NCBI GenBank assembly: GCA_964293475.1
Contig: CAXYYJ010000019.1
Coordinates: forward strand, 19,444 to 83,443
Source: UBA12170 sp964293475
Lineage (GTDB): Bacteria > Bacteroidota > Bacteroidia > Bacteroidales > UBA12170
Direction: 5' to 3'
Length of the DNA stretch: 64,000 nucleotides
Below are positions 44,867 through 53,330 of this stretch, piece after piece. Below the pieces are notes generated by a model, which searched no databases, was not told where the DNA came from, and worked only from the letters and a program-made list of their open reading frames with translations. The translations under genes and the position numbers were made by a program. Numbering within the stretch: position 1 is the first letter of the stretch; the number at the start of each line of letters is the position of its first letter.

Positions 44867-45955
44867 ATGGCATTCGATATTTACGATTTTTCATCACTCA
44901 CCCAAAGCATCGACGATGCGCTCATGAGTTCCTTGCCGGAATTCTGGGCATTAACCATTGAGATGGTTATTATAGGTGTAGCAATTTTAGCCTTTTATGC
45001 AGTTGTGGGATTATATCTGGTGTATGCCGAGCGCAAAGTCTGCGCCTTGATGCAAAACCGCTTAGGCCCCAACAGGGTTGGCCCTTTTGGTATTTTTCAA
45101 ACCTTTGCCGACTTGATAAAACTGTTGCTTAAGGAGTTGATTCCCATTAAAAACGCCGATAAGCTGCTCTTTAATTTGGCTCCTTTCATAGTAATCATAG
45201 CCTCGTTTATGGCCATTGCCGCCATTCCTTTTGCCAAAGGGCTGCATGCTATCGATTTCAATATTGGGGTTTTCTATATTATGGCAGTTTCGTCGCTGGG
45301 GGTTATTGGTATTTTGTTGGCCGGTTGGTCGAGTAACAATAAGTATTCGCTGATAGGAGCCATGAGAAGTGGAGCACAGATAGTGAGTTATGAGCTTTCG
45401 GTGGGTTTATCGCTGTTAACAGTGGTGGTGCTTGCAGGCAGCCTTCAACTTTCTACCATTGTGGAAGCACAAGCCAATGGCTGGTTCATTTTTACAGGTC
45501 ATATTCCGGCCTTTATTGCCTTTATCATTTTCCTTATTGCCAGTACTGCCGAAACCAACAGAGGTCCTTTTGACCTTGCCGAAGCCGAATCTGAACTTAC
45601 CGCCGGATTTCATACAGAATATTCAGGTATCAAATTCGCTTTCTTCTTTTTGGCCGAGTACATGAATATGTTCATTGTAGCTTCGTTGGCTGCCACTGTG
45701 TTTTTAGGGGGCTGGATGCCTTTCCACGTAGGTGGTTGGGAAGCATTCAACGGTATTATGGATTTTATTCCTCCTTTTATCTGGTATATAGGCAAAACCG
45801 CCTTTGTTATATTTATCATGATGTGGTTTAAGTGGACTTTCCCCCGTTTAAGGATCGACCAGTTATTGACCCTTGAGTGGAAATACCTGTTACCCATTAG
45901 CTTGGTTAACATCATCATCATGTCGTTTTTTGTATTAATGGGTTGGCATTTTTAG
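44867..45955 (+). CDS. nuoH: NADH-quinone oxidoreductase subunit H
   Basis: A 362-residue membrane subunit with eight or so TM helices that links peripheral and membrane arms. Family motifs: YAERKVCALMQNRLGPNRVG and the loop ETNRGPFDLAEAESELTAGF. It sits in normal order between nuoD and nuoI. Confidence 0.97.
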   Translation: MAFDIYDFSSLTQSIDDALMSSLPEFWALTIEMVIIGVAILAFYAVVGLYLVYAERKVCALMQNRLGPNRVGPFGIFQTFADLIKLLLKELIPIKNADKLLFNLAPFIVIIASFMAIAAIPFAKGLHAIDFNIGVFYIMAVSSLGVIGILLAGWSSNNKYSLIGAMRSGAQIVSYELSVGLSLLTVVVLAGSLQLSTIVEAQANGWFIFTGHIPAFIAFIIFLIASTAETNRGPFDLAEAESELTAGFHTEYSGIKFAFFFLAEYMNMFIVASLAATVFLGGWMPFHVGGWEAFNGIMDFIPPFIWYIGKTAFVIFIMMWFKWTFPRLRIDQLLTLEWKYLLPISLVNIIIMSFFVLMGWHF

Positions 45956-45958
45956 TAT

Positions 45959-46438
45959 ATGAAGAGCATTATAAAATACTTTGCAGAAATATTCCATGGA
46001 GTCATTGCCCTTGTTCAGGGGATGAAAGTGACCGGATATTATTTTTTTCATCCCAAAACCATTGTTACTCAGCAATATCCCGAAAATAGGGCCACATTGA
46101 AAATGTTCGAAAATTTCAAGGGGGAAGTTATTATGCCCCACAATGAGAAAAATGAGCATAAATGTACTGCCTGCGGCATTTGCGAGATGAACTGCCCCAA
46201 CGGTTCCATCGAGATTTTGAGTAAAATGGTGGTTCAGGAAGATGGAAAGAAAAAGAAAGTTTTAGAGAAGCATATCTACCATTTGGGCATGTGCACTTTC
46301 TGTAATCTTTGTGTAAAAACTTGTCCGTCGGATGCCATAGTCATGGGAAATGATTTTGAACATGCTGTTTTTAACAGAGCAAAACTGACCAAAGTTTTAA
46401 ATCAACCAGGTTCAATTTTAATGAAAGGAGTAGAATAA
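45959..46438 (+). CDS. nuoI: NADH-quinone oxidoreductase subunit I
   Basis: A 159-residue subunit with two 4Fe-4S clusters: CTACGICEMNCP and CTFCNLCVKTCP. Passing electrons to NuoB is its standard role. Its stop overlaps the nuoJ start by one base. In this operon, without NuoEFG, this is the entry point for electrons, so a ferredoxin-like donor is likely (inference from families). Confidence 0.97.
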   Translation: MKSIIKYFAEIFHGVIALVQGMKVTGYYFFHPKTIVTQQYPENRATLKMFENFKGEVIMPHNEKNEHKCTACGICEMNCPNGSIEILSKMVVQEDGKKKKVLEKHIYHLGMCTFCNLCVKTCPSDAIVMGNDFEHAVFNRAKLTKVLNQPGSILMKGVE

Positions 46439-46953
46439 TGTCAGCAGCAGATATCATGTTTTATATTTTTTCGGGATTGATTGTTATCTTCTCGATACTC
46501 ACTGTAACCAGCAGAAGAATTCTAAGGGCGGCAGTGTATTTATTGATGGTACTTATCTCCACATCGGGATTGTATTTCCTGCTCAACTATCAGTTTATTG
46601 CTGCGGTTCAGTTGATTCTCTATGCGGGGGGTATTGTGGTACTCATCATTTTCTCCATACTTTTGACCAGTCATATTAGTGAAAAATTTGAGCCGGTAGC
46701 ACCACGAAAACTGATTTTCTCGTTGATTGCCGCGGCAGCCGGTGTGGTTTTAACCACCATGACCATTGTTCAATATGGATTCAACAACACCATCACCAAC
46801 AGCGAAAACCCAGATATGAAAGTTATTGGGAGAGCGCTTATTGGCTATGATAGAGATGGATATGCCTTGCCTTTCGAAGTCATCAGTATTTTATTGCTGG
46901 CGGCCATGTTTGGAGCTATTATTATTGCTAAAAAAGAACCAAAATCCAATTAG
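46438..46953 (+). CDS. nuoJ: NADH-quinone oxidoreductase subunit J
   Basis: A 171-residue membrane subunit with five TM helices; QLILYAGGIVVLIIFSILLT contains the conserved region of TM3. The C-terminus ends in EVISILLLAAMFGAIIIAKKE. Confidence 0.95.
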   Translation: MSAADIMFYIFSGLIVIFSILTVTSRRILRAAVYLLMVLISTSGLYFLLNYQFIAAVQLILYAGGIVVLIIFSILLTSHISEKFEPVAPRKLIFSLIAAAAGVVLTTMTIVQYGFNNTITNSENPDMKVIGRALIGYDRDGYALPFEVISILLLAAMFGAIIIAKKEPKSN

Positions 46954-46955
46954 AT

Positions 46956-47273
46956 ATGACATCAACCATTCCATTGTATTATTTTCTAATCCTTGCCACC
47001 TTGATGTTCTTTATTGGTATTTACGGCTTTTTAACCCGTAAAAACCTGATAACCATTTTGATGTCGGTTGAGTTGATATTGAATTCAGTGAATATTAATT
47101 TTCTTGCAATCAACAGATACCTGTATCCAGATCAACTGCAAGGTCACTTTTTTTCGCTGTTTATTATTGCCGTGGCAGCTGCCGAAGCCGCTGTGGCCAT
47201 AGCCATCATTATTAGTGTTTACCGTAAGTTTACCAATATTGATGTTGAACGAGTTAATACCATGAAGTTTTAA
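46956..47273 (+). CDS. nuoK: NADH-quinone oxidoreductase subunit K
   Basis: A 105-residue three-TM subunit with the acid-bearing motif SVELILNSVNINFLA and AAAEAAVAIAIII. Two bases after nuoJ. Matches length of family. Confidence 0.96.
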   Translation: MTSTIPLYYFLILATLMFFIGIYGFLTRKNLITILMSVELILNSVNINFLAINRYLYPDQLQGHFFSLFIIAVAAAEAAVAIAIIISVYRKFTNIDVERVNTMKF

Positions 47274-47293
47274 ACATAGCAAACAACTAATCC

Positions 47294-49213
47294 ATGAGTA
47301 ATTTCTATTCGTACACAGTTTTAATTCCGTTGTTGCCCCTGATGCTGTTTTTTGTTATCGGGCTGGGCGGTCATAAAATGAAGCCCATGGTTTCGGGGTA
47401 TCTGGGGTCCATAGGGATGGGTATTTCTGCCTTGCTTTCCTATTTCACAGCCTATCAATACTTCTTCAACCATTCGGGCGAGGCTTTTGAAAAAATCATA
47501 GCCTTCAATATCCGCTGGATCAATTTTACCGACAAACTTCATGTGGATTTGGGAGCTCTCATCGACCCCATTTCGGTCATGATGCTGGTGGTTGTAACCA
47601 CTGTTTCGCTCATGGCGCAGATTTACAGTTTGGGATATATGAAAGGGGAGAAGGGGTTTGCCCGTTTTTACGCCTTTTTATCGTTGTTTAGCTTCTCCAT
47701 GCTGGGGTTGGTTCTGGCCACCAATATTTTTCAGATGTACATTTTCTGGGAGCTTGTGGGGGTTTCATCCTATCTGCTTATCGGTTTCTATTATGAAAAA
47801 CCATCAGCCATTCTGGCCAGCAAGAAAGCTTTCATTGTAACCCGTTTTGCCGATTTTGGTTTCCTTTTGGGAATTCTCATACTTTCCTATTACACAGGAA
47901 CTTTCGATTTTATGGAGCTCACCAATCCCGAAAACAATATTGTAGCTTCACAGGTTGGAGCCACTTTTATGGGAATGTCGGTCATTACACTGGCGTTGGT
48001 ACTTATTTTTGTGGGAGGTGCTGGTAAATCGGCCATGTTCCCGCTGCATATCTGGTTGCCCGATGCTATGGAAGGCCCAACACCTGTTTCGGCTCTTATT
48101 CACGCGGCTACCATGGTTGTTGCCGGTGTTTTCTTAGTTGCCCGAATGTTTTTTGTTTATGCCACAGTTGCCCCCGTCGCCTTACAAGTGGTGGCCTGGG
48201 TAGGAGGTATATCATCGTTTATTGCCGCCATTATTGCGCTAACGCAGATAGATATAAAACGGGTTCTGGCCTTTTCCACCATGTCGCAGATTGGTTATAT
48301 GATGCTGGCATTGGGGGTTTCGGGTTACGGACACGAGCACGATGGTTTGGGCTACATGGCTTCCATGTTCCATTTGTTCACCCACGCCATGTTCAAATCG
48401 CTGCTGTTTCTTGGAGCTGGCTCTGTGATTCATGCGGTTCATTCAAACAATATGACCGATATGGGCGGGCTGAGAAAATACTTACCCATAACTCATATTA
48501 CATTCCTCATTGCCTGTCTGGCCATTGCCGGGGTTCCTGGTTTCTCCGGTTTCTTTAGTAAAGATGAAATTCTGGTGGCAGCTTTCCACAGTAATAAAAT
48601 TTTATTTGCCATTGAGTTTATCGTTGCCGGACTCACAGCATTCTATATGTTCCGCCTGTATTTCAGCGTTTTCTGGGGAGTAGATCGTCATTATCACCAC
48701 ACCCCACACGAATCGCCCTACATCATGACAGTTCCTTTGATGATTTTGGCTTTTGCTTCAGTTTTTGCGGGTTATATTCCTTTCCACAATCTTGTAACTT
48801 CCGACGGACATCACATCGAAACCCATTTTGAGTGGGCTGTTGCTATCCCCAGCATCCTTATCGGCTTTGCCGGAATTGGCCTTGCCTGGTTGATGTACAA
48901 GAAAGAGACTGCTATGCCAAATCAGTTGGCAGGAAGTTTAAAACTGGCTTATACCTGGTCGTACAATAAATTCTACATCGACGAGGTGTATATGTTTGTG
49001 ACCAAGAAAATTATATTCAATTATATCAGTCGCCCGGTGGCCTGGTTCGATCGTCATGTGGTCGATGGGTTCATGAATGGCATAGCCTGGGTTACCAACT
49101 ATGTTTCCGAATCCATTAAAGGATTGCAATCGGGTCAGCTACAGAAATATGGATTTGTTTTCGTATCGGGAGTTTTAGCATTGGTTATTTTATTTGTTTA
49201 TCTAGTTAAATAA
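47294..49213 (+). CDS. nuoL: NADH-quinone oxidoreductase subunit L
   Basis: A 639-residue antiporter-like proton channel. It has the N-terminal FYAFLSLFSFSMLG, FWELVGVSSYLLIGFY, GKSAMFPLHIWLPDAMEGPTPVSALIHAATMV segments (key charged residues in TM5/7), and the amphipathic C-terminal helix. Full length. Confidence 0.97.
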   Translation: MSNFYSYTVLIPLLPLMLFFVIGLGGHKMKPMVSGYLGSIGMGISALLSYFTAYQYFFNHSGEAFEKIIAFNIRWINFTDKLHVDLGALIDPISVMMLVVVTTVSLMAQIYSLGYMKGEKGFARFYAFLSLFSFSMLGLVLATNIFQMYIFWELVGVSSYLLIGFYYEKPSAILASKKAFIVTRFADFGFLLGILILSYYTGTFDFMELTNPENNIVASQVGATFMGMSVITLALVLIFVGGAGKSAMFPLHIWLPDAMEGPTPVSALIHAATMVVAGVFLVARMFFVYATVAPVALQVVAWVGGISSFIAAIIALTQIDIKRVLAFSTMSQIGYMMLALGVSGYGHEHDGLGYMASMFHLFTHAMFKSLLFLGAGSVIHAVHSNNMTDMGGLRKYLPITHITFLIACLAIAGVPGFSGFFSKDEILVAAFHSNKILFAIEFIVAGLTAFYMFRLYFSVFWGVDRHYHHTPHESPYIMTVPLMILAFASVFAGYIPFHNLVTSDGHHIETHFEWAVAIPSILIGFAGIGLAWLMYKKETAMPNQLAGSLKLAYTWSYNKFYIDEVYMFVTKKIIFNYISRPVAWFDRHVVDGFMNGIAWVTNYVSESIKGLQSGQLQKYGFVFVSGVLALVILFVYLVK

Positions 49214-49222
49214 TATAAGAAC

Positions 49223-50728
49223 ATGGATTTTCTATCATTATTTGTTTTAATACCGGTTTTAACCATCGTTGCCATATTCTTTTCGCAGAGTAATCAGCAA
49301 ACCAGAATTATATCTGCGGTTGGAATGAGCATTCAGTTTATTCTTTCTATGGCTCTGGTGTTTTTATATCTGGCCGAAAGAAAAGCCGGAAATAACGCCG
49401 AGATGCTTTTCACAGCATCTCATATGTGGTTTCCCAGTTTGAACATTGGTTATAATGTGGGCGTAGATGGAATATCGGTGGCTATGGTAGCCCTTACCGG
49501 AATCATCATTTTTACAGGGGTTTTCGCTTCCTGGAATATAGAGTATCTGAGCAAGGAATTTTTTATCTCCCTCATTCTCCTTTCCGGTGGAGTGTTCGGC
49601 TTCTTCATTTCTCTGGATTTGTTCACCATGTTCCTTTTTTATGAAGTAGCAGTTATTCCCATGTATCTTCTGATAGGAATCTGGGGAAGCGGTCCCAAAG
49701 AATATTCAGCCATGAAGCTCACTCTGATGCTTATGGGTGGTTCTGCGGTTCTGTTGGTAGGTATTTTGGGAATTTATTTCAATTCGCCTGTCGATGCCAA
49801 TGGAATCCACACCTTCAATATGTCCGACATCGTAAAAGGAACCATGCCCATTGAAGCTCAAAGGATTTTCTTCCCCCTCACTTTCGTTGGATTTGGTATT
49901 CTGGGTGCGTTATTTCCCTTCCATACCTGGTCACCCGATGGTCACGCCTCAGCCCCAACTGCCGTCTCGATGTTACACGCGGGCGTATTAATGAAGCTTG
50001 GAGGTTACGGTGCATTCAGAGTTGCCGTTTACTTAATGCCCGAAGCAGCTCATGAGCAAGCATGGTTTTTCCTGATTCTCACAGGAGCCAGCACTGTTTA
50101 CGGAGCCTTTGGTGCAATTTTCCAAAAAGATTTGAAATATATTAATGCCTATTCATCCGTGAGCCATTGCGGATTGATTCTGTTTGCGGTTCTCATGATG
50201 AATCAGACAGCACTCAACGGAGCAGTTTTACAAATGATTTCCCACGGATTGATGACAGCCCTTTTCTTCGCCCTGATTGGGATGATTTACGGCAGAACCC
50301 ATACCCGTATGATTAACGAAATGGGTGGCTTAATGAAAGTGATGCCTTTCCTTTCGGTGGTTTATGTTATCGCCGGTTTCGCTTCTTTAGGTTTACCAGG
50401 ATTGAGCGGTTTCGTTGCCGAAATGACCATTTTCTTTGGTGCATGGCAGGAAAACGACACGCTTCACCGTGTGCTCACCATCATTGCTATTTCTTCCATT
50501 GTAATTACCGCCGTTTACATTTTGCGTGTGGTAGGAACTTTGCTCTACGGTAAAATAACCGACAAACACCACGAAGAGTTAACCGATGCCGTTTGGTACG
50601 AAAAACTATCGACCGGAGTACTTGTGCTATCCATTGCCGCCATTGGCGTTGCACCTTATTGGTTATCGGAAATGATAAATGCCAGTTTAGTTCCGCTTGT
50701 GAAGGAAATCAGTCAGTTTTTACATTAA
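49223..50728 (+). CDS. nuoM: NADH-quinone oxidoreductase subunit M
   Basis: A 501-residue antiporter-like subunit: FYEVAVIPMYLLIGIWG, FPFHTWSPDGHASAPTAVSMLHAGVLMKLGGYG, INAYSSVSHCGLI. It has the standard 14-helix pattern. Nine bases after nuoL. Confidence 0.97.
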   Translation: MDFLSLFVLIPVLTIVAIFFSQSNQQTRIISAVGMSIQFILSMALVFLYLAERKAGNNAEMLFTASHMWFPSLNIGYNVGVDGISVAMVALTGIIIFTGVFASWNIEYLSKEFFISLILLSGGVFGFFISLDLFTMFLFYEVAVIPMYLLIGIWGSGPKEYSAMKLTLMLMGGSAVLLVGILGIYFNSPVDANGIHTFNMSDIVKGTMPIEAQRIFFPLTFVGFGILGALFPFHTWSPDGHASAPTAVSMLHAGVLMKLGGYGAFRVAVYLMPEAAHEQAWFFLILTGASTVYGAFGAIFQKDLKYINAYSSVSHCGLILFAVLMMNQTALNGAVLQMISHGLMTALFFALIGMIYGRTHTRMINEMGGLMKVMPFLSVVYVIAGFASLGLPGLSGFVAEMTIFFGAWQENDTLHRVLTIIAISSIVITAVYILRVVGTLLYGKITDKHHEELTDAVWYEKLSTGVLVLSIAAIGVAPYWLSEMINASLVPLVKEISQFLH

Positions 50729-50752
50729 TAAACAAAGATAAACAGTCAATAT

Positions 50753-52171
50753 ATGAATATAGAGAGCCTGTTATTAATGCGCCAGGAGTTGGTTTTAACC
50801 TTAGTGTTAATTATCCTGCTCATCATGGAATTGGCGGCTAAGAATAAGCGGAGCATCATTCCGGTAGCCATCATTCTCATGGTTGCAACCACCATTATCG
50901 GATTTTTACCTACTGAGCAGGGAAGTCTTTTTGGTGATATGTACCGCACCAACTCGTACATCGTTTTTATGAAAAACGTGCTGAGTATCGGGGTTACCAT
51001 CCTGTTTTTTCAGGTGGCAAGCTGGATAAAGCAACCCGCCTTCGAAAATAAAATCAGCGAGTTTTATTTGTTGTTGATTTCCACTTTGATTGGGATGAAC
51101 TTTATGATTTCTGCGGGACATTTTTTAATGTTCTACATTGGTCTGGAGTTGGCAACCATTCCCGCAGCAGCATTGGCCGCTTTTGAAAAAGAGAAAAACA
51201 TAAGCTCCGAAGCAGGTATCAAGTTGATTCTTAGCTCTGCCTTGTCGTCGGGAATTCTCCTTTTTGGATTGTCGCTCATGTATGGTATTGCCGGATCGCT
51301 CTATTTTACCGATTTGGCTTTGGCGGTTTCGCCCACCAATCCCCTCATGATATTTGCGTTTATCATGTTCTTTGCTGGCATGTCGTTCAAAATCTCATTG
51401 GTACCATTTCACCTGTGGACCGCCGATGTTTACGAAGGAGCACCCATTAATGTGGCTTCCTTTCTTTCGGTTGTGAGCAAAGGCGCAGCAGCGTTCATTT
51501 TTACCATCATTCTATATCAGGTGTTTTATGCCATCACCCCCATGTGGCGCAATCTGCTCTATATCATTGCGGTACTCACCATGACCATTGGTAACTTGTT
51601 TGCACTTCGTCAGCAGAATTTAAAGCGGTTTTTAGCTTTCTCTTCTATTGCTCAGGCAGGGTTTATTTTGCTGGGGATTATTGATGGAACCTCTTTGGGT
51701 ATGGCCACAGTGATTTATTTTGTGCTGATTTATATCTTCTCCAACCTGGCAGCATTTGGTGTGGTTTCGGCCATTTCGGTACAAACCGGTAAGGAACATA
51801 TGGACGATTATAACGGGCTCTATATAACCAATCCGAAGATGAGTCTGGTAATGACACTGGCTTTATTCTCACTGGCAGGTATTCCTCCGGTTGCAGGTTT
51901 CTTTGGCAAGTTTTTCCTGTTCACTGCGGCTGCTAATCAGGGATATTTCTGGTTGGTTTTGATAGCGGTGCTTAATGCTACCATTTCGCTCTATTACTAT
52001 CTGCTTGTTGTAAAAGCTATGTTTATCAATAAAAACGATAGCCCCATAGCATATTACAAAAATGATATCAATACACGCATTGGCTTATTGATTTGTGTTT
52101 TGGGTATCGTATTTATTGGATTCATCAGTCCGCTTTACGAGCTGATAAAAAGTATTAGTATAGGAATGTAA
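50753..52171 (+). CDS. nuoN: NADH-quinone oxidoreductase subunit N
   Basis: A 472-residue antiporter-like subunit (MPFHLWTADVYEGAPINVASFLS-type motif read here as VPFHLWTADVYEGAP, and FLAFSSIAQAGFILLG). It completes the membrane arm. Thirteen bases before the extra 128-residue gene. Confidence 0.96.
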   Translation: MNIESLLLMRQELVLTLVLIILLIMELAAKNKRSIIPVAIILMVATTIIGFLPTEQGSLFGDMYRTNSYIVFMKNVLSIGVTILFFQVASWIKQPAFENKISEFYLLLISTLIGMNFMISAGHFLMFYIGLELATIPAAALAAFEKEKNISSEAGIKLILSSALSSGILLFGLSLMYGIAGSLYFTDLALAVSPTNPLMIFAFIMFFAGMSFKISLVPFHLWTADVYEGAPINVASFLSVVSKGAAAFIFTIILYQVFYAITPMWRNLLYIIAVLTMTIGNLFALRQQNLKRFLAFSSIAQAGFILLGIIDGTSLGMATVIYFVLIYIFSNLAAFGVVSAISVQTGKEHMDDYNGLYITNPKMSLVMTLALFSLAGIPPVAGFFGKFFLFTAAANQGYFWLVLIAVLNATISLYYYLLVVKAMFINKNDSPIAYYKNDINTRIGLLICVLGIVFIGFISPLYELIKSISIGM

Positions 52172-52184
52172 AAAATCGGAAATT

Positions 52185-52571
52185 ATGGCTCTTAAAAATG
52201 GTAAACATATTATAAAGGAAATCAACGGGGTGCTTTGCACCATCGTAGAAACCGGACTTACAAAAGAACGCAGGGATTTTTTGAAACATATTCTTCAAAT
52301 CAATAAGTTGGATGTTCATGTGGAAGAAATAGTTGTCGAAACCGGAACAACTTATACCCTTGGGGTTAACGACTTGGTTTTTAATCCCATGATTGCAGTT
52401 TACGAGCGTTCGCTAAAGCGCGACGATGGCACTGTGGTTACTGTGGCTTTCTGGAATCAGGAAAAAGAGGAGATGGAATTGCCTTATTTTGAGTATCGTG
52501 AAAAAAATCCAGATGCTCCATCCACCGACGATTTTATCCATAATCCCTGGGCTTTCAGGACTATAGGTTAA
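52185..52571 (+). CDS. Unknown protein at end of nuo operon
   Basis: A 128-residue soluble protein, no signal or TM, that I do not recognise. It is mixed alpha/beta with segments INGVLCTIVETG, RRDFLKHILQINKLDVHVEE, YTLGVNDLVFNPMIAVYERSLK, and the acidic/aromatic tail FEYREKNPDAPSTDDF. Its ATG lies 13 bases after nuoN and it is followed by the operon terminator, so it belongs to the transcript. It could be an assembly factor or accessory subunit in an operon that lacks nuoEFG, or an unlinked passenger. Confidence 0.65.
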   Translation: MALKNGKHIIKEINGVLCTIVETGLTKERRDFLKHILQINKLDVHVEEIVVETGTTYTLGVNDLVFNPMIAVYERSLKRDDGTVVTVAFWNQEKEEMELPYFEYREKNPDAPSTDDFIHNPWAFRTIG

Positions 52572-52617
52572 ACAAGGCAAGCCCGGAAGTTTAGAAACTT
52601 ATTTCAAAATTATATTG

Positions 52618-52643
52618 TGCGTGGAAATTCTCCACGCATTTTT
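52618..52643 (+). terminator. Terminator of the nuo operon
   Basis: The perfect 8-bp stem TGCGTGGA/TCCACGCA (52618-52625 with 52631-52638), 5-base loop AATTC, is followed by five T. Confidence 0.9.
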
Positions 52644-52659
52644 CTTATCAGATAATATT

Positions 52660-52667
52660 TATCTTTG
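52660..52667 (+). promoter_or_regulatory. -7 box of DedA-family gene
   Basis: TATCTTTG, 23 bases before the ATG at 52690; no exact TTG upstream. It shares TTTATCTTTGGCACC with the fabG promoter. Confidence 0.55.
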
Positions 52668-52689
52668 GCACCGTTAAAAAACAGTATCC

Positions 52690-53307
52690 ATGACAGAATT
52701 TTTTCAAACCATTTTTGAATGGTATATGGCAAACCTGAACTATTATACCATCACTTTGCTCATGTTCATTGAGGGGTCTTTTATTCCTTTGCCATCGGAG
52801 GTAGTTATTCCCTTCGCAGCCTACAAAGCAGCTCAGGGAGAGATGAATTTCGGTTTGGTTTTGTTTTTTGGAACATTGGGAGCTCTGTTAGGTTCATTAT
52901 TCAATTATTATGCAGCCATTTATCTGGGTCGTCCGCTCATCTACAGGTTTGCCAAAACCAAATATGCCCGGGTGTTTTTAATCACCGCCGAGAAGATTGA
53001 AGAAGCAGAAGCTTATTTTAACAAGAATGGAAAAACTTCCACTTTCGTCGGTCGTTTAATCCCCGGAATTCGTCAGTTAATCTCCATTCCGGCCGGATTG
53101 GCTCGCATGAATATGCGCGATTTTGTTCTTTATACCTTCCTGGGTGCAGGTATCTGGAACCTGATTTTAGCTCTTGTGGGATATTATATGTATGAAGTAA
53201 AGGACAATATCATTCACTATATCGGTTATTTATTCTTAGCACTTGGAGCTTTATTTGTGCTGTATTTGGTTTTGAAACCAACCATTCAGAAAAAATTTAA
53301 AAAGTAG
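52690..53307 (+). CDS. DedA/SNARE-associated membrane protein
   Basis: A 205-residue polytopic protein. Motifs: EGSFIPLPSEVVIPFAAY and FVGRLIPGIRQLISIPAGL (the [FY]xGRxxPxxR region with the re-entrant helix). DedA proteins are thought to be membrane lipid or undecaprenyl-phosphate flippases, and help resist envelope stress. Convergent with ktrB. Confidence 0.9.
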   Translation: MTEFFQTIFEWYMANLNYYTITLLMFIEGSFIPLPSEVVIPFAAYKAAQGEMNFGLVLFFGTLGALLGSLFNYYAAIYLGRPLIYRFAKTKYARVFLITAEKIEEAEAYFNKNGKTSTFVGRLIPGIRQLISIPAGLARMNMRDFVLYTFLGAGIWNLILALVGYYMYEVKDNIIHYIGYLFLALGALFVLYLVLKPTIQKKFKK

Positions 53308-53330
53308 TTGCGGATTTTTATTGAGCCCGT

